From Arenibaculum pallidiluteum (lineage in GTDB: Bacteria; Pseudomonadota; Alphaproteobacteria; Azospirillales; Azospirillaceae), in assembly GCF_017355985.1 (NCBI RefSeq), contig NZ_JAFIQU010000006.1, positions 310,001 through 374,000 on the forward strand: 64,000 nt of DNA. The letters run 5' to 3'. A program made the position numbers and the translations under genes. Below, piece by piece: positions 26,931-37,312 of this stretch. The notes under the pieces are model-generated. The model did not search any database, was not told the origin of the DNA, and worked only from the letters and a program-made list of their open reading frames with translations. Each line of letters opens with the position of its first letter. Position 1 is the stretch's first letter.

Positions 26931-27707
26931 ATGGCGCTGGAGCTTGCAAGCCAGGAGATGGGAGAGGGGACGACGCCCTTCGTCGTGCTGCACGGGCTGT
27001 TCGGCTCGTCCAAGAACTGGAACATGATCGCGCGGCGGCTGGCCCCGGACTACCGCGTCCACGCGCTGGACATGCGCAACCACGGCGCGTCGCCTTGGGC
27101 CGAGCGCATGGACTATCCGTCCATGGCCGAGGACGTCGCGGCCTATATCGAGGCGCGGCATCTGGCGCCCTGCGCCGTGCTCGGGCACAGCATGGGCGGC
27201 AAGGCGGCCCTGTGGCTCGCGCTGACGCGGCCCGACCTGGTCGAGCGCGTGATCGCCGCCGATGTCGCGCCGGTGGCCTACCGCTCGTCGAACCTGATCG
27301 ACTACATCCGCGCCATGCGGGCGCTGGATCTCGGCCGGTTCTCCCGCCGGGCGGAGGTCGAGGCGGCGCTGACCGAGGCCATCCCCATTGCGGGCGAACG
27401 CTCCTTCCTGATGCAGAACCTGGTGGCCGAGGACGGCGTGCTGCGCTGGCGCCTGAACCTGCCGGTGCTGGAGGCCGAGTTCGACAGGATCATCGGCTTT
27501 CCGGACTCTGCCGGCCTGCGCTACGACGGCCCCGCCCTGTTCCTGATCGGCGCGAATTCCAGCTACGTCCGGCCGGCCCATCACGACGAGATCCGGCGCA
27601 TGTTCCCGCGCGCGCGCATCGTGACCATTCCCGACAGCGGGCACTGGCTGCATGCCGAGCAGCCCGAGGCCGTGCACCAGGCGCTGCGGGAATTCCTGGA
27701 GGACTGA
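26931..27707 (+). CDS. Alpha/beta hydrolase (YbfF-like esterase)
   Basis: 258 residues. The fold is clear from VVLHGLFGSSKNWNMIARRL, DMRNHGASPW, the nucleophile elbow GHSMGGKAAL (Ser) and the late catalytic His in IPDSGHWLHAEQPEAV. LFGSSKNW and MRNHG are typical of the YbfF/abhydrolase-11 group of carboxylesterases. GACAGGAGGGGACG lies upstream; a GTG one codon earlier (26928) is an alternative start. The natural substrate is unknown. Confidence 0.9.
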   Translation: MALELASQEMGEGTTPFVVLHGLFGSSKNWNMIARRLAPDYRVHALDMRNHGASPWAERMDYPSMAEDVAAYIEARHLAPCAVLGHSMGGKAALWLALTRPDLVERVIAADVAPVAYRSSNLIDYIRAMRALDLGRFSRRAEVEAALTEAIPIAGERSFLMQNLVAEDGVLRWRLNLPVLEAEFDRIIGFPDSAGLRYDGPALFLIGANSSYVRPAHHDEIRRMFPRARIVTIPDSGHWLHAEQPEAVHQALREFLED

Positions 27708-27752
27708 GCCCCGGGCGGCGCCCTCGTCCCGACGGCCCCGGGGAGCCCCCCG

Positions 27753-28778
27753 TCAGGCCGGCCCGCTGACACCCGCCTCGCCGAAGGTCGCCATGCCGGT
27801 ATGGCAGGCGACCGCGGCCTTCACGAGCTGGATCGCCAGCGCCGCGCCGGAGCCCTCGCCGAGACGCATGCCGAGGTCGAGCAGCGGCTCCTTCCCGATT
27901 GTCTCCAGCAGCCGCGCATGCGGCCGCTCGGCCGAGCGGTGCGCGATCATGCAGTGGTCCAGCGCCCGCGGGTCCAGCCGGTGGAGCACGGCGGCGGCGG
28001 CCGTGCAGGTGAAGCCGTCCAGCAGCACCGGCACCCGGCCCATGCGGGCGGCCAGCACGGCGCCGGCGATGGCGGCCAGCTCGAAGCCGCCCACGCAGCG
28101 CAGCGCCTCCAGTGGGTCCGTCGCCGCCTGCGGGTTCGCGGCCAAGCCGCGGGCCACGACCTCAGCCTTGCGTGCCATGCCGGCGCGATCCATACCGGTC
28201 CCCGCGCCGACCCAGTCGGCGGGCTCGCCGCCGAACAGGGCGGCGCACAGGGCAGAGCCCGCGGTGGTGTTGGCGATGCCCATCTCGCCGAGGCAGAGCA
28301 GGTCGATGCCGGGCTCCACCGTCATCATGCCGTAGGCCATGGCCTTGGCGCAGTCGGCCTCGGACATGGCCGGCCCGGCGGTGAAGTCGGCCGTCGGCTC
28401 GTCCAGGGCCATCTCGTAGACGCGCAGGTCCGCATCGGCGAGCTGGCAGAGCTGGTTCACCGCGGCGCCGCCGGCGATGAAGTTCTGCACCATCTCGGCC
28501 GTCACCGCCTGGGGATAGGCCGAGACGCCCTGCGCCGCGATCCCGTGATTGGCCGCGAAGACCGAGACGCGCGGCCGGTCGGCGCGCGGTGGGTGGTGCC
28601 CCTGCCAGGTCGCCAGCCAGGCCGAGATCTCCTCCAGCCGGCCGAGGGATCCCCGCGGCTTGGTCAGCTCGCGCTCGCGGGAGGCGGCGGCGGTGCCGGC
28701 CTCCAGGTCGGGGCCCGGCAGGTTCGGGATCAGGGCGCGGATCTCGTCGAAGCGCGCGACGGGCTTCTTCTCGGCCAT
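27753..28778 (-). CDS. cobT: Nicotinate-nucleotide--dimethylbenzimidazole phosphoribosyltransferase
   Basis: 341 residues. It makes alpha-ribazole phosphate, the lower-ligand nucleotide of cobalamin. Motifs: FAANHGIAAQGVSAYPQAVT, LGEMGIANTTAGSAL, and the catalytic-Glu segment GMRLGEGSGAALA near the C-terminus. The start at 28776-28778 follows AAAGGGGGCCGCCC. It diverges from cobS with a 68-bp spacer, too short for a cobalamin riboswitch. Confidence 0.95.
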   Translation of the reverse strand: MAEKKPVARFDEIRALIPNLPGPDLEAGTAAASRERELTKPRGSLGRLEEISAWLATWQGHHPPRADRPRVSVFAANHGIAAQGVSAYPQAVTAEMVQNFIAGGAAVNQLCQLADADLRVYEMALDEPTADFTAGPAMSEADCAKAMAYGMMTVEPGIDLLCLGEMGIANTTAGSALCAALFGGEPADWVGAGTGMDRAGMARKAEVVARGLAANPQAATDPLEALRCVGGFELAAIAGAVLAARMGRVPVLLDGFTCTAAAAVLHRLDPRALDHCMIAHRSAERPHARLLETIGKEPLLDLGMRLGEGSGAALAIQLVKAAVACHTGMATFGEAGVSGPA

Positions 28779-28846
28779 GGGCGGCCCCCTTTCTGGGATA
28801 CGACGGCGATGATGCGCGGCGCCGCCCGCTCGCCTATAGATGGGCG

Positions 28847-29662
28847 ATGGTGGAGACGCAACCCGATTCACGCCCTGCGGCAGATGGCGCCCCGGAGCGC
28901 GGCCGCCCCCTGGACGAGCTGGCCGCGGCCGCCGCCTTCCTCACCCGCCTGCCGGTGCCCTGGCCCGTCCATGGCGGGCCCGACCTGCCCGGGCGGGCCA
29001 TGGCCTGGTACCCGCTGGTCGGCGCGGCGCTGGGCCTGCTGGGCGGCCTCGTCCATGCGCTCGCCATGGGCCTCGGCGCGACGCCGCTGCTGGCGGCGCT
29101 GCTGGCGCTGCTGGCGCTGGTGCTGGTGACCGGCGCGCTGCACGAGGACGGGCTCGCGGATTCCGTGGACGGCTTCGGCGGCGGCAGGGATCGCGAGGCG
29201 AAGCTGCGCATCATGCGCGACAGCCGGCTCGGCACCTTCGGGGCGCTGGCCCTGATCTTCACCCTGTCGATCCGCGCGGCCGCCATCATGGCGCTGGACC
29301 ATCCCGGGCAGGTGGCGGTCGGCCTGGTCGCTTCCGAAACGCTGTCGCGCGCGGTGCTGCCGGTGCTGGGCGCCTATCTGCCGCCGGCGCGCCCCGGCGG
29401 CCTGGGCGAGAGCCACGGCCGCACCGCCGGGCTGCGCGCCGTGGCCGCCCTGGTCCTGGGCGCCTGCCTCGCCGGCCTGGCCGTGGGACCGGCCATGCTG
29501 CCCTGCGCGGCCGCCGCGATGCTGGCGGCGCTGCTCTGGGCGCGGCTGGCCGAGCGGCAGGTCGGCGGCCAGACCGGCGACGTGCTGGGCGGTGCCCAGC
29601 AGGTGACGGCTGCCGCGGTGCTTCTGGTCCTGGCGCTGCTCGCGCCCGCCGTGACGCGGTGA
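28847..29662 (+). CDS. cobS: Adenosylcobinamide-GDP ribazoletransferase (cobalamin synthase)
   Basis: 271 residues, integral membrane enzyme joining adenosylcobinamide-GDP to alpha-ribazole (phosphate). The signature HEDGLADSVDGFGGG followed by KLRIMRDSRLGTFG is complete. It is divergent from cobT and overlaps the phosphatase gene (GTGA), so lower-ligand attachment genes are grouped here. The first 20 residues are a variable extension. Confidence 0.95.
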   Translation: MVETQPDSRPAADGAPERGRPLDELAAAAAFLTRLPVPWPVHGGPDLPGRAMAWYPLVGAALGLLGGLVHALAMGLGATPLLAALLALLALVLVTGALHEDGLADSVDGFGGGRDREAKLRIMRDSRLGTFGALALIFTLSIRAAAIMALDHPGQVAVGLVASETLSRAVLPVLGAYLPPARPGGLGESHGRTAGLRAVAALVLGACLAGLAVGPAMLPCAAAAMLAALLWARLAERQVGGQTGDVLGGAQQVTAAAVLLVLALLAPAVTR

Positions 29663-30309
29663 CGACGACCCGCTGGTGGCTGGTGCGCCACGCGCCCGCC
29701 GCTGTCACCTGCCGTGCGCCACCGGGCTGCATTCTCGGCCGGCTCGACATGCCGGCCGAGCTTTCCGACCGCGCGGGGCTGGCGGGGCTGGGCGCCCTGC
29801 TCCCGCGCGGCGCGGTCCTGCTGGCAACGCCCCTGCGCAGGACGTCCGAGACGCTGGCGGCGCTGCTGCCGGAGGGCGGCCCGCCCGAAATCGAGGCCGA
29901 TCTGGCCGAGCAGGATTTCGGCGAGTGGCAGGGGCTGACCTGGGATGCGGTGGCGGCGCGCGACGCCGAGGGATCGGCCCGCTTCTGGGCGGATCCCGCC
30001 GGCGCGGCTCCGCCCGGGGGCGAGAGCTTCGACACCCTGGCCGCACGCGTCGGCCGCGCGCTCGAGCGGTTGTCCTTGGCCCATGCCGGCCGGGATCTGG
30101 TGGCCGTGTGCCATGCCGGCACGATCCGCGCGGCACTGGCCCATGCGCTGGGCGTGGAGCCCCGCCGCGCCCTGGCCTTCGCCGTGGACGCGCCCTCGCT
30201 CACCCGTCTCGACCGGATCGCGACGCCGGACGGGCCGGCCTGGCGGGTCGGCGGGGTGAACCTCGCGGGGGTGAATCTCCGTGCAGGGCGTCCGGCCGCT
30301 CAGCCGTAG
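29659..30309 (+). CDS. cobC: Histidine phosphatase, alpha-ribazole phosphatase (CobC) type
   Basis: 216 residues, phosphoglycerate-mutase-like fold. The catalytic histidine is in WWLVRHAPAA, the second in AVCHAGTIRAAL, with EQDFGEWQGLTWD between. Its start codon GTG overlaps the cobS stop, and that context favours dephosphorylation of alpha-ribazole phosphate or adenosylcobalamin 5'-phosphate. Its end overlaps the convergent metallopeptidase gene by 10 bp. Confidence 0.85.
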   Translation: MTTTRWWLVRHAPAAVTCRAPPGCILGRLDMPAELSDRAGLAGLGALLPRGAVLLATPLRRTSETLAALLPEGGPPEIEADLAEQDFGEWQGLTWDAVAARDAEGSARFWADPAGAAPPGGESFDTLAARVGRALERLSLAHAGRDLVAVCHAGTIRAALAHALGVEPRRALAFAVDAPSLTRLDRIATPDGPAWRVGGVNLAGVNLRAGRPAAQP

Positions 30310-31016
30310 CGCAGGAGCAGCGCCCCATGGGCCTTCAGCCAGGCCCGGGGCGCGTCGATGTCGGGCACCAGTTCCTCGACCAGGCGCCAGAACCGGCGGG
30401 AATGGTTCATCTCGCGCAGATGGGCGACCTCGTGGGCGACCACGTAGTCGAGCACCCATTCCGGCGACAGGATCAGGCGCCAGGAATAGCTCAGCCGCCC
30501 GTTGGCGGCGCAGCTTCCCCAGCGGCTCCGCGTGTCGCGGACCGTCACGGCGGCCACCCGCGCGCCCAGCAGCGCCGCCTTGTCGCGCGAGCGCACCGCC
30601 ACCTCGCGGCGGGCCTCGGCCGCGAGGTGGTCGCGCACCCTTCGGGCCAGGAACTCGGGCCGCCCGCCGACGCGGATCTCGCCCTCGGCGCGCCGGGTAC
30701 CGCCGCGCCGGTCGGCCTCGTGACGGATCACGTGGTCCCGCCCCAGGACCGGCACCACCGCTCCGTCCGCGAAGGGCAGCCGCGGCGGCATGGCGGCCAG
30801 CCGCGCCCGGACCCAGTCGGCATGGCGCGTCACGAAGCGCACGATCTCCGCCTCGGGGACGCCGCGGGGCACGACCACGCGGATCACGTCGCGGGCCGCG
30901 TCGACCCGCAGGGTCAGGCGGGTCGCGCGCGGGCTCTCGCGCAGCTCGATCGGAGCGTCGGGCAGGTCGGGCACGCGCAGCGGTCGCACGGTCATGGCGT
31001 GGGAAGGTCGGGACAT
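30300..31016 (-). CDS. YgjP-type (M48/DUF45) zinc metallopeptidase
   Basis: 238 residues. The zinc site HEVAH is in VVAHEVAHLREMNHSRRFWR, with the family block TRSRWGSCAANGRLSYSWRL before it. Proteins of this type are putative cytosolic metalloproteases of unknown substrate. The start at 31014-31016 is used; MTVRPLRVP at 30993-30995 is an equally possible shorter start. Confidence 0.85.
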   Translation of the reverse strand: MSRPSHAMTVRPLRVPDLPDAPIELRESPRATRLTLRVDAARDVIRVVVPRGVPEAEIVRFVTRHADWVRARLAAMPPRLPFADGAVVPVLGRDHVIRHEADRRGGTRRAEGEIRVGGRPEFLARRVRDHLAAEARREVAVRSRDKAALLGARVAAVTVRDTRSRWGSCAANGRLSYSWRLILSPEWVLDYVVAHEVAHLREMNHSRRFWRLVEELVPDIDAPRAWLKAHGALLLRYG

Positions 31017-31110
31017 GCGGACGGGACCATGGACGCATAATGGCGGTGACGGGGTCCCCACGCCACCACTCCTGCGCCGGTGGCGGCGCGCCGGTGCCCC
31101 AAGCGCCCCG

Positions 31111-31139
31111 TTGACCCTGCGGAGCGGCTGCGGCTAGCT
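31111..31139 (+). promoter_or_regulatory. Candidate sigma-70 promoter of glpK
   Basis: TTGACC (31111-31116), 17 bp, CTAGCT (31134-31139). The -35 is strong, the -10 is of the loose alphaproteobacterial kind. Transcription would start about 43 bp before the glpK ATG. Confidence 0.4.
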
Positions 31140-31188
31140 AGGGGGCAGGCGGGCGGAAGACCCGGCCGGGAAACCCGGGAGGAACGGC

Positions 31189-32676
31189 ATGGGCGCTGAC
31201 CATGTCCTGGCGATCGACCAGGGCACCACATCGACGCGGGCGATCCTGTTCGACGGGGCCGGGCGGGCCGTGGCGACCTGCCAGCGCGAGCTCCGGCAGT
31301 TCTTCCCGCATGACGGCTGGGTCGAGCACGACCCCGAGGACATCTGGAACGACACCCGCGCGGTCTGCCGCGGCGTCCTGGACGAGGCGGGGATGGATGC
31401 CGGCCGCGTCTGCGCGATCGGCATCACGAACCAGCGCGAGACGACGCTGCTGTGGGACCGGCGCACCGGCGAGGCCGTGCACAAGGCGATCGTCTGGCAG
31501 GACCGGCGCACGGCGCCGGAATGCCGGCGCCTGTTCGATGACGGGGCCGAGCCCCTGGTCAGCCAGCGCACGGGCCTGCTGCTCGACCCCTACTTCTCGG
31601 CCACGAAGCTGGCCTGGCTGCTGGACCACGTGCCGGGCGCCCGCGCCCGGGCCGAGCGCGGCGAGCTCGCCTTCGGCACGGTGGACAGCTTCCTGCTGTA
31701 CCGCCTGACCGGCGGGGCGGTCCATGCGACGGACGCGACGAACGCCAGCCGCACCCTGCTCTTCGACATCTACCGGCAGGACTGGGACGACGCGCTGCTG
31801 AGCCTGTTCCGCATCCCGCGCGCGGTCCTGCCCGAGGTGCGCGACAACCGCGCCCTGTTCGGCGCCACCACGCCCGAGCTGCTGGGTCGTCCCGTGCCGG
31901 TTGCGGGCATGGCCGGGGACCAGCAGGCCGCCACCGTCGGACAGGCCTGCTTCTCTCCCGGCATGGTGAAGAGCACCTATGGCACCGGGTGCTTCGCGCT
32001 GATGAACCTGGGCGAGCAGCCCGCCGCATCGACCCACCGGCTGCTGACGACCACGGCCTACCGCCTGGACGGCAAGGCCACCTACGCGCTGGAGGGCGCG
32101 ATCTTCATGGCGGGCGCCACCATCCAGTGGCTGCGCGACGGCCTGCGCCTGATCCCGGACGGCGCCGAATCCGAGCACCATGCCCGCGCCATCCCGGACA
32201 CCGGCGGCGTCTACCTGGTCCCCGCCTTCACCGGGCTGGGCGCGCCGCACTGGGATCCCGACGCCCGCGGCGCCCTGCTGGGGCTGACCCGCGACACCGG
32301 CATCTCGCAGGTGGTGCGCGCCGGGCTGGAAGCCGTGTGCTACCAGACCCAGGACCTGATAGGCTGCATGGAGGCCGATTCGGGCTCGCGCCCGAAGGCG
32401 CTGCGGGTCGATGGCGGCATGGTGCGCAACAACTGGCTCTGCCAGTTCCTGGCCGACATCCTCGCGATCCCCGTGGAGCGGCCCCGGGTCACCGAGACGA
32501 CGGCGCTGGGCGCCGCCTTCCTGGCCGGCATGGAGACCGGCCTCTATGCAGGACTGCGGAGTATCGAGGAGGCCTGGTCACTTGACCGGCGCTTCGAGCC
32601 CATGATGGACGCCGGCCGGAGGGAGGCGCTTTACCAAGGCTGGAAGAGCGCGGTTGCGCGCGTTTCGACGCGCTGA
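31189..32676 (+). CDS. glpK: Glycerol kinase
   Basis: 495 residues, standard length. It phosphorylates glycerol to sn-glycerol 3-phosphate. FGGY-kinase motifs: [12 protein letters not shown]-like N-terminus ([17 protein letters not shown]), [38 protein letters not shown], and [29 protein letters not shown] precedes the ATG. It is followed by the ugpBAEC importer, so the region handles both glycerol and glycerol 3-phosphate; no glpF or glpD is in the window. Confidence 0.97.
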   Translation: MGADHVLAIDQGTTSTRAILFDGAGRAVATCQRELRQFFPHDGWVEHDPEDIWNDTRAVCRGVLDEAGMDAGRVCAIGITNQRETTLLWDRRTGEAVHKAIVWQDRRTAPECRRLFDDGAEPLVSQRTGLLLDPYFSATKLAWLLDHVPGARARAERGELAFGTVDSFLLYRLTGGAVHATDATNASRTLLFDIYRQDWDDALLSLFRIPRAVLPEVRDNRALFGATTPELLGRPVPVAGMAGDQQAATVGQACFSPGMVKSTYGTGCFALMNLGEQPAASTHRLLTTTAYRLDGKATYALEGAIFMAGATIQWLRDGLRLIPDGAESEHHARAIPDTGGVYLVPAFTGLGAPHWDPDARGALLGLTRDTGISQVVRAGLEAVCYQTQDLIGCMEADSGSRPKALRVDGGMVRNNWLCQFLADILAIPVERPRVTETTALGAAFLAGMETGLYAGLRSIEEAWSLDRRFEPMMDAGRREALYQGWKSAVARVSTR

Positions 32677-32694
32677 TCTTTTCGGTTGCGAAAA
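32658..32694 (+). promoter_or_regulatory. UUCG hairpin at the glpK stop and TTTTCG/CGAAAA inverted repeat
   Basis: A 6-bp stem GCGCGT/ACGCGC with TTCG tetraloop (32658-32673) ends at the glpK stop codon. Right after it, TTTTCG-GTTG-CGAAAA (32679-32694) is a perfect inverted repeat. DeoR-family regulators such as GlpR use TTCG-containing half-sites, so this may be an operator for ugpB. It may also contribute a weak terminator for glpK. Confidence 0.4.
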
Positions 32695-32804
32695 TCAACG
32701 GTTTCGGCTCCGATCATTCTGTAATAAAAGCTTCACGATCCGGCAACACGACCGCAATGCCCCTGGGCTAACAGTCGCGACGTTGGACGAAAGGGAGGTA
32801 CCCC

Positions 32805-34127
32805 GTGACTCAGACTACGAAGCTTCTGGCCGCCAGCGCCGCGGCGCTCTTCGCCAGCGTCGGCGCGGCGCATGCCGCCACCGACCTGCAGTGGTGGCAC
32901 GCCATGGAAGGCGCCAACAACGAGGTCGTCGAGACGCTCGCCAAGGAATTCAACGAAAGCCAGAAGGACTATCGGGTCGTCCCGGTCTACAAGGGCAAGT
33001 ACCCGGATGTGCTGCAGGCCGGCATCGCCGCGTTCCGCGCGCGCCAGGCCCCGCACATCATCCAGGTCTTCGACGTCGGCACGGGCGTGATGATGGGCGC
33101 CGGCAAGGCGGTGAAGCCCGTCGCCGAGGTGATGAAGGAGGGCGGCGTTCCCTTCGATCCCAAGGCCTACCTGCCGGGCATCACGGGCTACTACTCGACC
33201 TCCAAGGGCGAGCTGCTGTCGTTCCCGTTCAACAGCTCCTCGCCGATCCTCTACTACAACAAGAAGGCGTTCCGGCAGGCCGGACTCGACGAGAACAAGC
33301 CGCCGAAGACCTGGCCCGAGCTGTTCGAGACCGCCCTCAAGCTGAAGTCGGCGGGCTGGCCCTGCGGCTACACCTCGACCTGGCTGACCTGGATCCATCT
33401 CGAGAACTTCTCGGCCTGGAACAACCAGCCCTATGCGACGGACGCAAACGGCCTGAACAGCCTTGAGCCGAAGCTGCAGATCAACCGGCCGATCAACGTC
33501 AAGCACTTCCAGACGCTGGCCAACCTGCAGCGCGACGGCGTGTTCCAGTACGGCGGCCGCACATCCGAGGCCAAGACCAAGTTCACCTCGGGCGAGTGCG
33601 CCATCCTGACGGAATCCTCCGGCGGCCTCGGCGACGTCATCAAGTCCGGCATCGAGTACGGCACCGGCTCCCTGCCCTACTACCCCGACGCCCAGGGCGC
33701 GCCGCAGAACACGACCCCGGGCGGCGCCTCGCTCTGGGTCTTCGGCGGCAAGACCGCGGACGAGTACAGGGGTATCGCCCGGTTCTTCGGCTTCCTGTCT
33801 CAGACGCCGATCCAGGTCAGGCTGCACCAGGCCTCCGGCTACCTGCCGGTGACCCTCGCCGCCTACGAGGAGACCAAGAAGTCGGGCTTCTACGAGAAGA
33901 ACCCCGGCCGCGAGACGCCGATCCTGCAGATGATGGGCAAGGAGCCGACCGACAACTCGCGCGGCGTGCGCCTCGTGAACATGCCGCAGGTCCGCGAGAT
34001 CCAGAACGAGGAGTTCGAGGCGCTGCTGGCCGGCAAGCAGGACGCCAAGACCGCGCTGGACAAGGCGGTCGAGCGCTCCAACGCCGCGATCTCCCAGGCT
34101 GCCCGGACGATCAAGGCCTCCCAGTAA
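32805..34127 (+). CDS. ugpB: sn-Glycerol-3-phosphate ABC transporter, periplasmic binding protein
   Basis: 440 residues with a signal peptide (cleavage near AHAATD). Cluster B binding protein; UgpB-like blocks include [54 protein letters not shown], and [10 protein letters not shown]. The GTG start at 32805 follows AAAGGGAGGTACCCC. It captures glycerol 3-phosphate or its diesters in the periplasm for UgpAE. A strong hairpin follows the gene. Confidence 0.95.
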   Translation: MTQTTKLLAASAAALFASVGAAHAATDLQWWHAMEGANNEVVETLAKEFNESQKDYRVVPVYKGKYPDVLQAGIAAFRARQAPHIIQVFDVGTGVMMGAGKAVKPVAEVMKEGGVPFDPKAYLPGITGYYSTSKGELLSFPFNSSSPILYYNKKAFRQAGLDENKPPKTWPELFETALKLKSAGWPCGYTSTWLTWIHLENFSAWNNQPYATDANGLNSLEPKLQINRPINVKHFQTLANLQRDGVFQYGGRTSEAKTKFTSGECAILTESSGGLGDVIKSGIEYGTGSLPYYPDAQGAPQNTTPGGASLWVFGGKTADEYRGIARFFGFLSQTPIQVRLHQASGYLPVTLAAYEETKKSGFYEKNPGRETPILQMMGKEPTDNSRGVRLVNMPQVREIQNEEFEALLAGKQDAKTALDKAVERSNAAISQAARTIKASQ

Positions 34128-34153
34128 AGCCCGCCGACAGCGGCGCAGGGACG

Positions 34154-34182
34154 GACCCTCCCCGCCATGTGCGGGGAGGGTC
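34154..34182 (+). terminator. Intra-operon hairpin between ugpB and ugpA
   Basis: GACCCTCCCCGC (34154-34165) pairs perfectly with GCGGGGAGGGTC (34171-34182), loop CATGT, followed by TTCTTGCG. The weak T-run suggests partial termination or 3'-end protection of ugpB mRNA, giving more binding protein than permease. ugpA starts 31 bp downstream. Confidence 0.75.
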
Positions 34183-34212
34183 TTCTTGCGCCGGAACCAG
34201 ACCCAGGAATCC

Positions 34213-35097
34213 ATGCGCCAGCGCGTCCACTTTCCGAACAAGCTCCTGCCGTACCTGCTGCTCGCGCCGCAGATCGCGATCACGCTGGTCTTCTTCTTCT
34301 GGCCGGCCTACCAGGCGCTGGAGCAGTCGCTCTACCGCGAGGACGCCTTCGGCCTGTCCAGCGAGTTCGTGGGGCTCGAGAACTTCGTCCTCGTGCTGGA
34401 AGACCCGAATTACGTGAACTCGCTGGAGGTCACGGCCATCTTCAGCCTGGGCGTCGCGGTGCTGGCCATGGCGGCGGCGCTGCTGCTGGCCGTGATGGCC
34501 GACCGCGTGGTCCGTGGCCGCGGCTTCTACCGCACCATGCTGATCTGGCCCTATGCGGTGGCGCCGGCCATCGCCGGCATGCTGTGGCTGTTCCTGTTCA
34601 ACCCGTCCATGGGCACGCTGGCCTATCTGCTGCGCCGCGCGGGCGTCCCCTGGGACCCCGTCCTCGCGGGCGACCAGGCCATGGCGCTGGTGATCTTCGC
34701 GGCGGCCTGGAAGCAGATCAGCTACAACTTCATCTTCTTCGTCGCCGGGCTGCAGGCAATCCCGCGCTCGCTGATCGAGGCCGCGGCGATCGACGGGGCG
34801 GGCCCCGCGCGCCGCTTCTGGACCATCGTCTTCCCGCTGCTCTCGCCGATCAGCTTCTACCTGCTGGTCGTGAACACCGTGTACGCCTTCTTCGACACCT
34901 TCGGGATCATCCATGCGGTGACCGGCGGCGGCCCCGCGAAGGCGACGGAGACGCTGGTCTACAAGGTCTTCAACGACGGCTACGTGAACCTGGACCTCGG
35001 CGGCTCCTCTGCACAGTCGGTGATCCTGATGGCGATCGTGATCTGCCTGACGGTGGTCCAGTTCCGCTACGTCGAGAGCAAGGTCCACTACGGATGA
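34213..35097 (+). CDS. ugpA: sn-Glycerol-3-phosphate ABC transporter permease UgpA
   Basis: 294 residues against 295 in E. coli, six membrane helices. The N-terminus [20 protein letters not shown] closely matches UgpA when started at ATG 34213, which has AGGAATCC upstream; a TTG at 34186 would add nine residues. The EAA loop is [20 protein letters not shown]. It heterodimerises with UgpE, with which it is translationally coupled (ATGA). Confidence 0.95.
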   Translation: MRQRVHFPNKLLPYLLLAPQIAITLVFFFWPAYQALEQSLYREDAFGLSSEFVGLENFVLVLEDPNYVNSLEVTAIFSLGVAVLAMAAALLLAVMADRVVRGRGFYRTMLIWPYAVAPAIAGMLWLFLFNPSMGTLAYLLRRAGVPWDPVLAGDQAMALVIFAAAWKQISYNFIFFVAGLQAIPRSLIEAAAIDGAGPARRFWTIVFPLLSPISFYLLVVNTVYAFFDTFGIIHAVTGGGPAKATETLVYKVFNDGYVNLDLGGSSAQSVILMAIVICLTVVQFRYVESKVHYG

Positions 35098-35942
35098 TCG
35101 AGCGGCGGCCCCTGGGCACCCTCATGGCCCATTTCACCCTGGTCATCGGCATCGTGCTGGTGGCCTTCCCGATCTACTGGGTGTTCGTGGCCTCGACCCG
35201 GACGATCCCCGAGATCCTGGCCCCGCCCATGTCGCTGGTTCCGGGGTCGCACTTCGTGAAGAACTACGGCGAGGCGCTGTTTTCCGGCGTCGGGCAGATC
35301 GGCGGCGTCACCGCCGGGCGCATGCTGTTCAACTCGTTCTTCGTGGCCCTCGCGATCGCCATCGGCAAGATCGTGATGTCGATCCTTTCGGCCTACGCGA
35401 TCGTCTTCTTCCGCTTCCCGATGCGGATGGTGTTCTTCTGGATGATCTTCATCACGCTGATGCTGCCCGTCGAGGTGCGCATCATGCCGACCTACAAGGT
35501 CATGGTGGATCTGAACCTGATCGACACCTATGCCGGGCTGACGGTGCCGCTGATGGCCTCGGCCACGGCCACCTTCCTGTTCCGCCAGTTCTTCATGACG
35601 ATCCCGGACGAGCTGATCGAGGCCGCCCGGGTCGACGGCGCCGGCCCCTGGCGCTTCCTGAGGGACATCCTGCTGCCGCTGTCCCGCACCAACATCGCGG
35701 CGCTGTTCGTGATCCTGTTCACCTACGGCTGGACCCAGTACCTCTGGCCGCTGCTGGTCACAAACAGCAACGAGATGAACACCATCATCATCGGCCTGCG
35801 CCGCATGATCGTCTTCAGCGACGCCGAGACCCAGTGGCACGTCGTCATGGCGACCACGATCCTGGCCATGCTGCCGCCGGTGCTGGTGGTCGTGCTGATG
35901 CAGCGCTGGTTCGTCAAAGGGCTCGTCGAGAGCGAGAAGTGA
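35094..35942 (+). CDS. ugpE: sn-Glycerol-3-phosphate ABC transporter permease UgpE
   Basis: 282 residues, six helices. Highly conserved stretch [17 protein letters not shown] and [17 protein letters not shown] as in E. coli UgpE; EAA loop [21 protein letters not shown]-terminus [12 protein letters not shown]. It starts inside the ugpA stop codon and is 8 bp before ugpC. Confidence 0.95.
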   Translation: MIERRPLGTLMAHFTLVIGIVLVAFPIYWVFVASTRTIPEILAPPMSLVPGSHFVKNYGEALFSGVGQIGGVTAGRMLFNSFFVALAIAIGKIVMSILSAYAIVFFRFPMRMVFFWMIFITLMLPVEVRIMPTYKVMVDLNLIDTYAGLTVPLMASATATFLFRQFFMTIPDELIEAARVDGAGPWRFLRDILLPLSRTNIAALFVILFTYGWTQYLWPLLVTNSNEMNTIIIGLRRMIVFSDAETQWHVVMATTILAMLPPVLVVVLMQRWFVKGLVESEK

Positions 35943-35950
35943 GCGCCCCC

Positions 35951-37030
<1,080 letters not shown>

Positions 37031-37146
37031 GGCGGCCCCCTTCCCTAGGACCGGCAGCGCGGGCGAGGCCCGCGGCCGTCACCGCTTTGCCCGAATGCTG
37101 TCACGCGCCAAGGGACGGTCCGGAGCGCAGGATGCGCCCCCGAGTC

Positions 37147-37182
37147 GGGTCCGCGCAGGCGCCCGACGGCCTGCGCGGACCC
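37147..37182 (+). terminator. 14-bp perfect inverted repeat downstream of ugpC
   Basis: GGGTCCGCGCAGGC (37147-37160) is complementary to GCCTGCGCGGACCC (37169-37182) with an 8-base loop. It is 117 bp after the ugpC stop and 131 bp before the kinase start. There is no T-run, so it may be a Rho-assisted or mRNA-protecting hairpin rather than an intrinsic terminator. Confidence 0.5.
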
Positions 37183-37312
37183 GGCGGGTGGCACCGATTC
37201 TGCGCCTGCGCATCCCTGGAATCCCGCGGCCACGCGGCGCCACCGGCGCCCGCCGCCATCCCTGCTGGCGCAGCTAATCGAAAGATTGTAAAACGGTTTG
37301 GTACACGTCCGT

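Noticed and set aside
28779-28846. Cobalamin riboswitch between cobT and cobS
   Set aside because: The gap is only 68 bp, far shorter than the riboswitch, and no B12-box was recognised.
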